Positions 11,357-23,800 of a DNA stretch of 64,000 nt are shown piece by piece. This stretch comes from Arachnopeziza araneosa. Lineage: Eukaryota; Ascomycota; Leotiomycetes; Helotiales; Arachnopezizaceae. Made by a program: the position numbers and the translations under genes. Under the pieces are notes generated by a model. The model did not search any database. It was not told where the DNA came from and worked only from the letters and a program-made list of their open reading frames with translations. Every line of letters starts with the position of its first letter. Positions within the stretch are counted from its first letter, which is position 1. The stretch is from contig QYAI01000018.1 of NCBI GenBank assembly GCA_003988855.1, positions 186,001 to 250,000 of the forward strand. The letters run 5' to 3'.

Positions 11357-12496
11357 CTTTGTAACCCTTTAAACCGTTGCAATGAATGGGAAGGACAAGG
11401 CCAGAAGCATGTGCACCAGTGACGAGGTACTATAAGCTAAGAAGAGCAGTCATATTGCGTGTTAAGGGATTGATGGTAGAATTATCGTTGAATAGCAAAA
11501 TTTCATCAGAATTAATTGTTCCCAACCCGCAGCCTCCTCACGTCATTCTGCCCCCGAAAGGGGTGTTCGGAGGCACGTTTTTCCTGGTCCGAGATCTCAC
11601 CTTAAGCCCGATGAGATGAGACGAGCACACCCATCTGTACCTCGACCACACTTCACTTCACACTTCACACTACTGCTGCTTTCAGCCGCACCATCACCAG
11701 AGCAGACGACGGGAGATTGAGCAAGCGCCACTCATGCTCGCCATTCACCATCATCGGCTTTCTCAGTCTAAGTTCGTGAAATCATTGTTGACGCTACAAA
11801 GTGATTGGGCTTGAGTGCTTCCAAGCGCCGACCAATCCGTGGCTCACTTCACGTTGCCTTCGGCGCGTATCGCAACATCTGCCAGCAAACCACAGCAGAG
11901 ACGGGCTCAAAGAGGTCAAGTAATAAGTCGATGTGCGACTGTCATCGAATCACACGGCGTTTCGTTATTTTGGCCCAGATGAGCCCCCGCCGTCTTGCTT
12001 TCATGGCAGGACGGTCATGACCTGGCCTTCAGGCTGTGAGCTAACAGCCACCAAGTCCTCTGTTTCATTTCTTTCTCATGACACTTCCTTCTCTCTTGAT
12101 TTCGTACTCGTTGTTACAGAGTTTTCACTGTCGTTCATCTGACTCACGGTCTTTACCTATCTTGTGTTGGTTCCTCCGTATAGGTGCTTTGTCGTTCACT
12201 ATTGTCCTCCTTCTCCTATTGTCATCAGTCGAAGCGAAACCTGACAATAGCCAATTTCTATTGTTCACCCCCAACAATGGTTTCTTTATTCACGCAAGCT
12301 CAAAGCCGTATCTAACTTCCCGATCTTCGAGTCGCTCCTTCCTCAAGCAAAACCCTTTTCTCATAACTGCCGAACTCATAACACTCGAAGCAAACTACCA
12401 TCGCAAACCAGGGAATTCTCCGTGATCCACGAGACAACACCATTTGCGTCACTATCAAACACATCAATTCCCATACGATCGGAAGCATACAATAAT
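11357..12496. promoter_or_regulatory. Divergent region between PTC7 and the 12497 gene
   Basis: About 1.1 kb between two head-to-head genes. It is rich in CT tracts, including short repeats of CTTCAC around 11645-11665. A plus-strand open frame of 115 codons at 12078-12425 stops before the next gene and looks like leader sequence. A long, CT-rich 5' leader for the gene at 12497 is the simplest reading. Confidence 0.45.
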
Positions 12497-15400
12497 ATGT
12501 CTCCCCCTGCGAAGGCCACCGTGCCTAGCGTTTATCCAAGCAAAGTCGAAAACAATCCATTCGAAACGGTTTTGGATGGCGCAGATACCGACGATGAGTG
12601 GTGGGAAGAGGAAGACTCAGATGAGTCTCTACATTCCGAACGTTCATCGCATGTACAATCAGCGGAATGGCCGAGACCACCAGAGGGAACTGGGCTTGGT
12701 TTAACAATGAAGCCACTAAGTCCGACGAGCAACCGCAAATCCGATAAGAGATACTCGGTACAGAAGCCAACAAGAGATAAATCGAAAGGTCGCCAGAAAA
12801 AACTCCTAGCGAAAGCTGGTATAAAAATAATTACCAATTCGCCACAGGAAGGGGTAACATTAGAAGGGAGTTCGCAGACGGTGCCTGAGATGGCTCCGTT
12901 TGTCGATTACGCAACTTTGAAGGCTCTGGGCGGAGAGACCCCAGGCGGATTTTGGAAAGGAAGAAAGAGCAAAGATTCATCAAAAGCTGGGAAGAGAAAG
13001 CTTTCTATCTCGAATGGCGTTCCAAAATCTCAGCATAAAGCAATGCTCTCTTCAAGCTCCCAGAGGAGTTTGGCTCCGCAGCAGAACGAAATGGAGGGTC
13101 TCTCTCCCAATGATCGTCCCATTGTTATTGGAATATCTATTCCCACAAGTGACCTTGCTGGTCACACGTTGAGCCCTCAGACCGCTTCCTCCGAAACATC
13201 GAAGATAGTTCGAAGTTACGAGCAGCGCACTCCAACCGTTCCTGATACCCCAACCATTATAATAACACCTGCTCAAGAGAGTCCGGCTTGGCCACCACAG
13301 AGTCAAGGAGGTCTACATTCGAACTCAAGGCCACGAGCTCCATCTAGCAGTTCCTTAGATTCAGATGCGCATTATACAGCAAGAGATGCGCCTCCAGTTC
13401 CTCAGATGCCATACTCCTTTCTTGAGGACGAAAGACAAAGAATAGCTGCTCAGAAGAGCTACTTTTCTCCCGATTCAGATGATGTCTCAACCTGGGATGA
13501 TGAGACGCCTACTACTACTGGAAAATCTAGAGTCACGTCCTCCTGTACTATATTTGAAGAGGATGAGAGCCCTATACTTGTGAAAGCTGGGCGAGCAATC
13601 TCTATCTCGGCAGGACCAAGATCTGATATTCGTACAAGCATAAACACAGTCGCCACGGGCAGGCTCTCCAAGGGATGGTGGAATTATATCACAACACCCT
13701 TTTTAACACGTTCCAACACTTTTGCGGCCAGAGATATTGAGGACCAAAACCCCCCCGCTCTCCCCAGCCTTGCAGTTGCGGCTGCTAGAGCTCAAGACGC
13801 CCAGAAAAGCACAGAACCATGGGAGAAGGAATTCTCACCCTTAACACCCGAAACAACCATTGCTGCGGCTGAAGATCCCTGGTGGAATTTGGAGCAGAAG
13901 GAGCAGAAATCGCAGAAAGACGCTTCGTCTCCAGTTCTACAAGAAACAAGACACAAAGTGCAGACCTCTACTGGAACGCTTCCTCTAATTTACCCAGAAA
14001 GCGCAGGCCTCGAATCAGCCAGCACGACAAGCTTAGTGCCCGAGAATGAAGCACAGCTGAGTCGTGTGGACACCACAGCAACTCTAGCATCTGTATTGTC
14101 AAAAGAAGAAGAGTCACGGAGACCACACTCAAGAATCCTTCAGAGCAATAACCCATTTGTTCAACCTCCAACGAATCAAGTTGAAGAACGCAACGATGAC
14201 TCTCAACCAGCAAATAGACAAGCTACTACTCTCACAGCAAATAACTCAAACATAACCCCTCCTGTTATTACCCCTCCACCCCCTTACTCTCCATCTCCTA
14301 ATAAGCGGAAACAATACCGAGCCATTTTTCCACCCGGACATATGCCTGCTGCTCAACAACCAGCTTCGCCTGGACCTGTATCGCCTGGTCTGCATGAAGC
14401 CACAATGTCATCAGGAGGCATTCCTCTATCTACTGTGCCTCTCACGCCTCCGGCTAGAAGGCCGATTAATCTCAACTCGAGCTATCAACCTGAGCCACCG
14501 GCCAGATCCAATGGGAATTTCTCATCTGATTACCTTAACGCAGCTACTAGAGCGGCTTCAAAGAAGGCAAGGAAGGCTGAAGACAAGAGACTAAGGCATG
14601 AAAAGGAAGAAGCAATAGCTCATAGAGTCGGTGGGCTTTGGCGAGGACGAGGATGCGTTTCAGATCGGGGCTGCTACGGCCGCTCAGGTGCTGAAGGACG
14701 AAAGAGGCGCCGGTGGTACTTTGTACTCATCACAGTTTTCCTTTTCGTGGTAATACTCGCTGTTGTTCTCGCCACCACACTGCACCGAAAGACAAGTACA
14801 GTAGTTGGTCCTTCACAGTGGCTGAACCTTACTGGGTTTCCCCCAATATTTTTGGGCCTTTCGACTGTAATCGCTCCCACCAATATTAAGACTAATACGG
14901 GATGCGTTTTCCCAGCTACTCAGTGGAGTTGTGCTCTACCCAAGGAGCTTCAGTCGTCGATTTCTCCGAACCAGCCGAATCAGCCCAACTTCTTCCTGGA
15001 AATTCAGTGGGACAATAGTAGCACTGCAAACTCGACATTTTCAAATGTGACAGGCAACCCAAATCTAGTCACTCGGAGAGCTGGAAACCCTGTTTCTGCT
15101 GGCCAATTCATTCGCCATTTGTTCCTCAAAGCTCGACAAATTACTCAATTTATCCCTTCTCCAAATCCGCCATCTTTCGCTGAGGAAGCCTTCTTGGGCG
15201 GCACAACAGACAACATTGTTTCAGACAACAAGGCTGGCGAACCAACCCCTTTCTTTATCTCATTTCTCTCCAAAGCCAATACGACCGTTTCCAAGCGCCA
15301 ACTTTTACAGCGTGCAACAGATCCCTTTCCGAATGTTAGTGCAGTTATCCCTGCACCAAGTCTAAACTCAGATGGAACAGCCGCAGCAGCCAACCTACTC

Positions 15401-15982
15401 CCGTTTCCAACTCAGCAGCCCATTCGGTTGTATGATCGAGGACTTCCAACGGAGCACTATGGTTTTTACACTTACTTTGACCGTTCGATCTTTCTAAAGT
15501 CGATTACGCCACTCAACTCGAGTAACTTGGACAACGGCGAGGTACCAGACGATGAAAATGGTGGTGCAACGGAATCTGAAGCGAATTTCCGCTGCACTTG
15601 GAGTCAGACGAGATTTCTTGTGCAGATGTGGACTCGAATGAACACTACTTCTCAACTTCTCAACACATCTACTACATCTGGGGCAGTGACAAGCCTCGAA
15701 CAACCGGGCACGTTTCCATATCCAGTCACGATCACTCTGGATAGACACGGCGGCGATCCTGATAAAAAGCTTCTCTACTGCTATGGTATGAATAGCAGAG
15801 AAGGAATCGATGCCTCAACAGGCGTGCTTGTGGGTGAAAACAAGGGTTTTGGAGGCACCTTGATCAACCCCGCCGCAAACGTGTTCTCTAACACAAGCGA
15901 CCCCGCAAGAGGGGGGTTTGATGGGGGCAATGGTGGGTGTGCCTGTCAGTGGAGCAACTTCATCAGTACTGTTACTGGCTAA
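12497..15982 (+). CDS. Single-pass surface glycoprotein, Ser/Pro-rich tail
   Basis: One exon, about 1161 residues from ATG 12497 (context AATAATG). An upstream in-frame GTG at 12422 is not a likely eukaryotic start. Residues 1-735 are disordered and rich in Ser, Pro, Thr and charge, with WW/SH3-like runs such as PPVITPPPPYSPSP. A basic stop sequence GRKRRRWYFV leads into one strong membrane segment (about 741-763). The C-terminal 395 residues are presumably luminal or extracellular: many N-glycosylation sequons (NLT, NSS, NST, NVT, NTT, NTS) and paired cysteines (GCVFPATQWSC, FRCTW, LYCYG, GGCACQW). This is type II topology. It resembles a fungal family often labelled glycoprotease family protein, but no protease motif was seen and the label is not supported here. 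A cell-wall or surface-sensing role is a guess. Confidence 0.85.
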   Translation: MSPPAKATVPSVYPSKVENNPFETVLDGADTDDEWWEEEDSDESLHSERSSHVQSAEWPRPPEGTGLGLTMKPLSPTSNRKSDKRYSVQKPTRDKSKGRQKKLLAKAGIKIITNSPQEGVTLEGSSQTVPEMAPFVDYATLKALGGETPGGFWKGRKSKDSSKAGKRKLSISNGVPKSQHKAMLSSSSQRSLAPQQNEMEGLSPNDRPIVIGISIPTSDLAGHTLSPQTASSETSKIVRSYEQRTPTVPDTPTIIITPAQESPAWPPQSQGGLHSNSRPRAPSSSSLDSDAHYTARDAPPVPQMPYSFLEDERQRIAAQKSYFSPDSDDVSTWDDETPTTTGKSRVTSSCTIFEEDESPILVKAGRAISISAGPRSDIRTSINTVATGRLSKGWWNYITTPFLTRSNTFAARDIEDQNPPALPSLAVAAARAQDAQKSTEPWEKEFSPLTPETTIAAAEDPWWNLEQKEQKSQKDASSPVLQETRHKVQTSTGTLPLIYPESAGLESASTTSLVPENEAQLSRVDTTATLASVLSKEEESRRPHSRILQSNNPFVQPPTNQVEERNDDSQPANRQATTLTANNSNITPPVITPPPPYSPSPNKRKQYRAIFPPGHMPAAQQPASPGPVSPGLHEATMSSGGIPLSTVPLTPPARRPINLNSSYQPEPPARSNGNFSSDYLNAATRAASKKARKAEDKRLRHEKEEAIAHRVGGLWRGRGCVSDRGCYGRSGAEGRKRRRWYFVLITVFLFVVILAVVLATTLHRKTSTVVGPSQWLNLTGFPPIFLGLSTVIAPTNIKTNTGCVFPATQWSCALPKELQSSISPNQPNQPNFFLEIQWDNSSTANSTFSNVTGNPNLVTRRAGNPVSAGQFIRHLFLKARQITQFIPSPNPPSFAEEAFLGGTTDNIVSDNKAGEPTPFFISFLSKANTTVSKRQLLQRATDPFPNVSAVIPAPSLNSDGTAAAANLLPFPTQQPIRLYDRGLPTEHYGFYTYFDRSIFLKSITPLNSSNLDNGEVPDDENGGATESEANFRCTWSQTRFLVQMWTRMNTTSQLLNTSTTSGAVTSLEQPGTFPYPVTITLDRHGGDPDKKLLYCYGMNSREGIDASTGVLVGENKGFGGTLINPAANVFSNTSDPARGGFDGGNGGCACQWSNFISTVTG

Positions 15983-16460
15983 GAAAGCGAGGATATATTT
16001 TTTATGGTTCAAGTTTAACTGCATAGCGGGTGGTTGGTTGCATAGCATGATGCATTATTTTATGACGAGAAAATAGAATGATTGATGGGAGTTGAATAGC
16101 ATCTAATTGAATCAACAATGGATGAAAATCCAACATATATCTGGCGCTTAGCATGAAGCCATTTCTGTGAATCAGCGTGACATGAATAGGGATCGGATGC
16201 ACAGCCTAAACGCCCCTGTAAACGGTGATCCGGGGGCAGCCGCCGTCCAAGACACCCCTGAACACACTCAGGAACAACACCACCTCATCCCTGGAACAAC
16301 CATCAACCTCACTCTTTCATGAAATCAACATCGCTCATTTATCTATGCCATCGACAGTGTCTCCATAACCGATTCACCTGCTGTCTGGCCCTATATATAC
16401 CTCAACCACACCTAGTATATCCGGGCAAAAGCCGGGCTCCGCATTCCTAACAGGGCAACC
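15983..16460. other. Intergenic spacer, no gene seen
   Basis: About 480 bp between two plus-strand genes. It holds the 3' end of the 12497 gene and the promoter of the 16461 gene. No further feature was recognised. Confidence 0.4.
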
Positions 16461-17246
16461 ATGCCCTCCGTTGCAGAAACACCGTTTACATCCAGGTCCA
16501 CATCGCCAACGCTGGGCAAGAAACGCAGACGAGAAGACGGGTCTACTCCTTTTAATGATGTTCAGGCGAAGCTCTCTAGGTACGCCCAGTCCAGATCTCA
16601 ACTTCTTTGGCAAAGATCCTGACGTGAGATTGTTTCCAGCCCTCGCCACACTCACAATTCGATACCGATCTTCCATGGCGACGACTCTTGCACCGAAGAT
16701 CGATTTGTAGATCGAGAAAGAAAATACCTTCTACCTAAAAGCCACCGAAAATCCCACGATACCAAACGGCAGCGAGTCTCTCTAGGCTCTCACTACGATG
16801 ACATTCGATTCGCAGACCATTCAGTAGGGTCTCAACAAAATGTAGAGGAAAGTATCAAGGTTCTATCGCATACCCAAGGCAACACTTCACCGAAGAAGAA
16901 AGTTGATACAAGGCCGTGTCATATCTGTCATCGCAAACCTACTCAGAAGAATGAATTGGACTCGTATACGGACTGTTCGGGCTGTGGGGAAAGAACATGC
17001 TGGATATGTTTTCGAGAATGTGCTGCTCCTTGGACTGATCCAGATGCAGAGCTAGATGGTATGATACTAGAAGATGGGAGTTTTAGGAAAGTGGATGAGG
17101 CAATTGAGAAACCATGGCAGAAGGGGAGGATTGAGGGCCACAGGACAATTGTATGCAGTCGATGTTGTATCGAGCAAGGGACAGAGGGCGAAGTGTGGTG
17201 CCTGGGATGCTTGGTGGCGGAGAAGGCTAGTCGAGAAAGACATTGA
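16461..17246 (+). CDS. Cys-rich zinc-binding-like protein, unknown function
   Basis: Two exons, 16461-16579 and 16640-17246, joined across a 60-bp intron with donor GTACGC and acceptor TTTCCAG, in frame, giving 241 residues. The N-terminus carries a nuclear localisation-like cluster GKKRRRED. The middle is basic and Ser-rich. The C-terminal third has a dense cysteine array: CHICHRK, then CSGCGERTCWICFREC, then CSRCC and CLGC, with the spacing of a RING- or PHD-like double zinc site. A conserved aromatic/acidic stretch (APWTDPDAELDG) separates the two halves. I do not recognise the family. A nuclear protein with a zinc fold is inferred from composition only. The exon 2 reading frame is clean for more than 600 bp, and the cysteine pattern makes chance unlikely. 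Confidence 0.75.
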
Positions 17247-20200
17247 TAGCGAATTGAGTCTCGTATGTGGAGCCGGCACTCCAATGGATACATCCGTGGT
17301 CGTTTGCACTATATGGCATTGGTTTAGTAAAGCAATCAAGAATGGATATCTAGCCATTGTTACATAGTAGAAAACAAGTGCAATCCGGGATAGTCGGCAA
17401 AAGCGAGGGCTCACTATCCTGAGTGGTTGAGCAATTTAGATATGACGATTGACTGGCACGTACTGGCTCTTATAGAGATTCTAGCGAGTTCGCAGCCAAG
17501 TAATGTTCTTAGCCCTCCCGAAATACTGCAAAATTTAAGACTCTGTAACTCTCCTCGTTTTTATCACAAGTGCATTTTCATGCCGAGTTGACCTGGTTCC
17601 GCTTCTCTCAAGGTAGCCGTAACATTTTCAGCTGCCATAAAAGTCGCGAGCCCACCGAAGGCAGACGAAGCCAATCCAGAGGGGAGGGACGGTGGAGTTG
17701 GATTATCAGTCGGAAATCGCACATACATTAGACCTAGAACATGGCCAGAAACGCATTCTTTGAAGATTTTGTTTGGAGTTTTATATTACTACCAAATACA
17801 GGTCTTTCTCGCTAGAATATGCAAATCTTCTGTCACTCTAGTGTAATCAGAGTAGAGAGGGTTTATTCGGTTTATGGCTCGCTGTTCCAAGTTCATCGGA
17901 TGGCGTCAGTATCCAGAGTTCTCTACCGTTCTCTACCGTTCCCCTATCATTGCTCTGCTGCTCTATGCACAACAGTAATGTGTTTAAATATTGGGCTGCC
18001 CTTCCCTTCTCAGATCCCTCGTCTCCGTTTTAGCATCGGTGATTTCATCTCTCGGCACATTGCGTCGTCTTTGCCACCGAAGCTTTACAAATGCGGCGTT
18101 ATAGGTATGTTTTAATCTGGCGTGGACATTTCTAAATGACGAGAATTTATTTCTCTAGTTGCATTTCACTCCTCTGCTGCCACATGCGGCCTCGTGGCTG
18201 TGCATCGGGACACTTCAGACCTCGATGATTATCTTTTCGTAGAGTTAATAAGAATGTTTTTGCCATCTCGCCTTGCTTTCTTTCTCTCCTCGATCAGCCA
18301 GCTTCCAACTCAGATCCAGAGAGGTTTTAGATTATCACCCCTACGCTCTTTTTATGCCCTGTCATGGATATACATTGGCTGCTGATATGCGCGTTCATTT
18401 CATACACGTCGATTTTTGTTGTGCCTGGTATGGGAGGGGCAGGAGGCGACTGATGTGATGGAAAGGGGAATGGGAAATAAGCGATGATGAAAATGGACCA
18501 TGTTGGTCTGGAGCGGATATTTCAACGTCCCTGGTTTCGCTTAATTTTCCCAATCGGACCAAAAATAAATAAACACGACCGCCCAAATTATATATTTTTT
18601 CTAACCGAATTAAAATGCAAAAAAGAAGGCAACCAATCTCCCCCTCGGTTGCTTCCTTGATTAATTTGTTTGAGAGATTATAGGATAGTGGGATATCTCG
18701 AGCAGGTGCTTAAACTGTGGTGTGCCACCTGCTGGTTTGCACATCTCAAACTCCGCTAAGCATCACGAATGCTCGGATTTGCGCATCGAAATATTCCAGA
18801 TTGTTCAATTTAACATATGGCTGATCAAAATAAAAAAGAGGGACCAATATTGACGAGGGCTTTCTTAAGAGCAGGCGATGGGAAGGAACGATGGAGAAAA
18901 CGTGCCTTTTTCAAATAGCGTCGAATCAGTTGTTAACGTCATACTAAAGTAGAAGATAAAGAGAAAGGGGCGAATAATACTAAAACGGCTACAAGTTATC
19001 CTCGATCCGAACACCTTTCTCGGGCCCTCTTATTTTCTACTTTGCATTCTGAAGGTCATGCATTTGAAGGAGCCAAAGAAGGGAAATGAAGCTGAGACGC
19101 GACTTCTATCAACATCCTTGAGGCCTGAAACTGAATATTGGGATCTGAAAACACTAGACTTTTGGTATTTGTATCACGGACCTCGTTCTCCGCTGTTCTC
19201 TATCTACCCCTATTCACTGCCTCTATAATGTCTCTGCTCCCCAAAACCAGCACCTACTCCACCAGCGAAACCTCTTCCCAAGCACGCGGGTCCTGTCTTC
19301 TCACCCACTACCTGCCAAACTCGGTACTCCCCCAATTACCATACCCGAATCTCATACTTCAAGCGTGCTCACATCCAACGCAGGACTCAATCTCTTGAAC
19401 TACCATCTTGTTATTGTCACAATCACAACATAAGATGTTTAGATATTCTATCGCGCACCCTCTACATACGACAGCGAGATGGTAATGCTGGTTCCATAGA
19501 CTGCGGGATCAGGCCGGTGGTGGCTGCTTGTGGAATTCTCTGCATTGGGGACATTTGATGGCTGTTGGGTGCGGGTGGGTGGTTTTGACTTGGATGGCTG
19601 GCATTATGATGAAATGGTAGATTTTCCTGTTATAATAAAATTGTAGAGGACTCTTGAATATGATTTTTCTGCTATTTATAGATGTAAATATGCTGCTAGT
19701 AGGAACATATGTTCATGAGAGTCGAGAGGCTTTGAAAAGGCTTTGGATTAACATCACGATTTCGTAATTCACGGTCAGTTTTACACATCAAAATACGAGC
19801 GCGAGAGTAATAAAAGAGAATGCACTCATCTGATCTAGGTCTTGGAATATATCACAGTTGAGAAAACCGAGTCACTACTTGCTGGCTTCCACCTTCTAGA
19901 TCAACCCAACTCGCTGGTTAACGAGAAACCTGGGCTCCAAGTTTAACCCCCAATCGAGTTCCAATACATACCACTTTACGATGGAGAACTGGGAAGGAAA
20001 CTTGTTGCGATTTAAGTATCAAGCATTATTATTATGTCACGTTGTAATCCAGTCGTTCCTCGCCCAGCAAGCACCACGACGGAAAGCTCCAACCCCATCC
20101 GGCAGCTTGTCAATAGAGCTATCCACCACACTCGCGACTATCGATCGCGGCGCCATTTGATAGACCTGCCAGTAAATCTGTCGGCTGAAATAAAGCTCAT

Positions 20201-20371
20201 GAGTTTCTTGATCGTAGGTTTCTCTACCCCATCACCGCACGTATTGGATACCTTATGATCGGGATATCCCTTATACTCTCGATGAGGAAGGTAATAGCTG
20301 GAAGCACAGGAAGAGCCCACAATCTCATTTCTTGCTACTTTAACCGTACAACTCTGGCCGCAGGTGCACTT
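17247..20371. other. 3.1-kb gene-free stretch
   Basis: No coding region is supported; open frames are short and lack conserved pattern. Notable small items are a direct repeat of TTCTCTACCG around 17918-17940 and an imperfect hairpin at 18625-18658 (GGCAACC pairing with GGTTGC). AT-rich segments alternate with CT-rich ones. An unannotated non-coding transcript could lie here but nothing shows it. Confidence 0.45.
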
Positions 20372-20533
20372 TTAAATGTTCTTCATGAGTCCCTTTGTTT
20401 TGCAGGCCCCACAGATGGCGTCGACGTGGTAGTGATCAGGACTGTCTGGCGATGGAATATGACTATTCTTGTTCAGGAGGCGCCAGCATGTCTCGCATTT
20501 GCTGTTTTCTGGCCAGTCCAAGCCGTCTGGCAT
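20372..20533 (-). CDS. Possible 53-aa zinc-ribbon-like small protein
   Basis: An ATG at 20533 in a strong context (TCCACCATGCC) opens a 53-codon frame. It contains two Cys pairs spaced like a zinc ribbon, CETC and CGAC, separated by about 29 residues that include HYHVD. The frame extends upstream without an intervening stop to 20755, but the strong start context favours 20533. It lies about 320 bp downstream of the ankyrin-CorA gene on the same strand. The protein may be complete, or the last exon of a longer spliced gene. No family was recognised. Support is the start context plus the CxxC pairs, so confidence is limited. Confidence 0.4.
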   Translation of the reverse strand: MPDGLDWPENSKCETCWRLLNKNSHIPSPDSPDHYHVDAICGACKTKGLMKNI

Positions 20534-20855
20534 GGTGGATAACTGTGACTCGGGTTGCGAAATAACTAAAGATAGCTGTGCTATTGAAGAATATTGAGTG
20601 TGATTATGTTGTGGTGTGAACTTTACGTTTATTACTTTTGGAAAACTCGAAAAGACAATGGTATAACACACAGTTCTTCTGAAAGAGTGATTAATATGGA
20701 GTGATGATTCTTGTGAATCTGCCACAGACTTGATCGACTCGGATTCAACTCTCATCGAGGTTATTCACAGAGCAGGCCGGAATTAAATTATAAAATGAAC
20801 GAGCAGAAAACCGGAGCTCGTATGCTATGGGCTTATTGAAGATATTTGTGCTCCA

Positions 20856-23800
20856 TCATGTCCTCTTCTCAGCAAACGACCCTCCACTTTCGGCATCAAA
20901 ATCCTTTTCTTTCCTACTCTTCCCCCAGAGCTTTTCTCGGGTACGCCCTTTATTCACTTTCCTCAGAATTCCATCACTTTCTGTACCATCATCAGTCTCA
21001 TCCCACTCGCTCACTAAATTATTCCTCTGCTTCTTAGGGAACCAGTTCAAATTCGTAATTCTATTCTCTATACGCGTGAATAGTTTCCAGACAGCAACCC
21101 TTGTGGTGTAAATGACGAGTCCTAGCAGAGGGACGATAACCGCAATGGAGACCACGAACATATATTTGATAACATAATCTAAATGCAAGTTTTGTGGGAA
21201 TTCCACAACATTGAGTTGGAAGATTGTGACCATGAGGGAGAGGGGTGCGAAGACGATAGTAACCAATGTGAACAGTACCATAATATTGCCTTGTTGCTTG
21301 GTAGATTCTGCTGTCCAGCGTGCAGATCGCGCTTCAGAAACGTTTGCTTGTTTCTGCTTGAGGTCGAGGAGGTGGTTAAGCTGTTTGAGTCAGTATATTC
21401 CGTCCAGATATCGAAAAGATGATACTTACAGCTTTGTTGGCTTGGTCAGCTTGTACTTCTAGTCCTTTTCTTCGCTTCTGCTGCTCAACGATCATAGAAT
21501 GAAGTTTTGCAAAGTTATTTGTAGACCTGTATGGTGCTACTTGTCCCACAATATTCTCTTCCGATTTCACTCGCAATGGACTCATTGGCATTGACGTGTT
21601 GCTTATATTTCCATCTGCTATTTGATTCTTCTCAAGGGCATGTGCAGCTTGCTGAAGAACTGTAGCTTGTTGGTCAAGTAGAACGGATAAGATATGAAGT
21701 TCATCTTGGATGTCCTTAATTTCCTTAAGTTGCTCTATCTCTTCGTTAATGTTGTAAAGTTCCTCGGCTCGGTCCCTTGAACTGAGTTGTTCATGCGAAA
21801 GCTTTTGCTTTGACTTGGTCGCAAAATCAGTAAAGATTTTCGTCTCTTTGTCTGTCTGAGATATCGTTAGCAGATTTCAAATGGAATAAGAATAGACATG
21901 CCACTGTAGCAATAGCGCCCTCATATACGTCAAGAATTTGCATAGCGCCGTATGGGGTTGACTTCGTACAAAAAGAGGCTAGGCATTTATAAACGATCAA
22001 CTGAGCTATGTCATATACTGTTTCAAGCGGCGGTCTGGTGACTAAAGATAGATATTGGTAAATAGATTCAAGAACATCCATTCGATCTGCTACATTCTTG
22101 TGCTCATCTTCGTGAATCCAGTTCTGAGGGAAGCTTGTAATTATAGTGTCTTTCTAAAAGTGAGCGGTCAATTTTGAAGCGAATCTGTGACACTTACTGT
22201 CGTCAAGAATCCACAGCCAAAGCTGATCAACCATCAACATATATCTTTGCTCCTGGGGGATCGCGTCGGGTTCTCCAGATTCCTCAACCTTTGTGCTGTA
22301 TCGCTTTCTCAACATGGAATGTTGAAGCGAATGGCCCGAACCATGGGGTGATAATCCGTCGGCCTTGCCATTTGACATTTCATACTTAGAGTGTTTAGGT
22401 GGCTCTAACGAGAATGTAAACGCAGACCTATCTGCAGAAGGCATAGCAAATTCTGATTCATCGATGTCTTCGGGCAGATTATGTTCTCTTCTCCACGCGT
22501 TGTGGTAGAACCGGGTGATGACTTGATCTTGATCTCTATGCTCAGTGTCTTCGAGCATATGATAGTAGAACTGATCTAAGGTTCGACGTGGATGAACAGG
22601 TGGGCTGTTGTACAGATACGCACACAACAATTTCTCATTCTTACTCCAATCCTTCCGTTGTTGTATGGCTTTCAGATCTGGTAGCTTCTTTGCTGCTCCT
22701 TTGTCTCGGTCGATGTCCTGCCTACGAGCCGATCGAACCACCTCCATCACATGGTGCATTTCTGCTCTAGATTCTTCCGTCTCCCAGTGGGCAAATGGAA
22801 TATGCATGGAGATAGCAGATGATTTTCTTGTAGTTCCATCTCTATCGAGCGTAATGCTCCGGTATTGGGGACGCAATGAACGTGATTGTGGGCGAGGATC
22901 TAATAGCGTTGAATTGATGTTATCACGATCCACGCTGGCAAATGGTTCGCGGCGCAAAATGATATCTCGCTTCAGTTGTTCTTTAGGACTGCGTTTTTCA
23001 TATATCTTGCGGATTAGATCTTCAGCCCACCCTAGATTGTTTGCTGGCAGGTGGTACCAGAGGACAGTGGAATTGTCAGGATCGCTACCTTTGCCAATTG
23101 TTTCTGCTTCCTCAGGCCCGTAAAGAAGTTCGTCTAAATTTGGGCGCACAATACGATGTTTTCCATTCCCAGCGAAGTCGAATTCAACTATGGGAACCTC
23201 AAAACCAAATCCAGGATACCTTGGATGCCTGTGTGAATCTAGAAGTTCTTTCTCCTCTTGTGATAGCTGTGGTGTCTGTATTGGTCCAGTCACCCATTCA
23301 CCACTTTGCTGTAATTTTTGCCTTCTCTGGTTTATGGAATTCTCCATCTCTTTGGTGGTATCATAGCTGCTAGCTTGAAGCCTAAAGATATGATCACCGT
23401 CGTCAGAGCCTCCCTGACTGGCTGAAGATCTTTGATTCAAGTTACCGGAATTCTCTTCTGGCTCAGTCATCAATTCTGCCGTCGAAAGGGTCTGCGTGCG
23501 CTTGAGAGGCCGATCTTCAACTATACCGATTTTAGATTCATACTCCTTCCATCGTTTTAGTTCTAGTTTTGCAATCTTGGACTCTTTAGAAGACAGCGGG
23601 GTTGCGTGGTGCTTCAACAATAGTATTGAAATCTTTTCATAGCCCTTTGCTGTGGCTTCGAACAAAGCTGTCCTTTCTCTGGAATCTCGGGCATTGATAT
23701 CAAAATGACCTGTTTCAAGTAGTATGCTGAGAACATCTTCATTTCCTGTGAGGGCTGCAGCTTGGAGAGGCAATCTGCTGCCGTAATTGGTGGTCGGATC

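Noticed and set aside
12078..12425. 115-codon frame just before the large surface glycoprotein gene
   Set aside because: A different frame, ends just before the gene, and shows no conserved pattern; best read as 5' leader.
18625..18658. Imperfect hairpin (GGCAACC/GGTTGC) followed by AT-rich DNA
   Set aside because: Resembles a bacterial terminator, but the genome is eukaryotic and no adjacent gene ends here; a stem this short is expected by chance.
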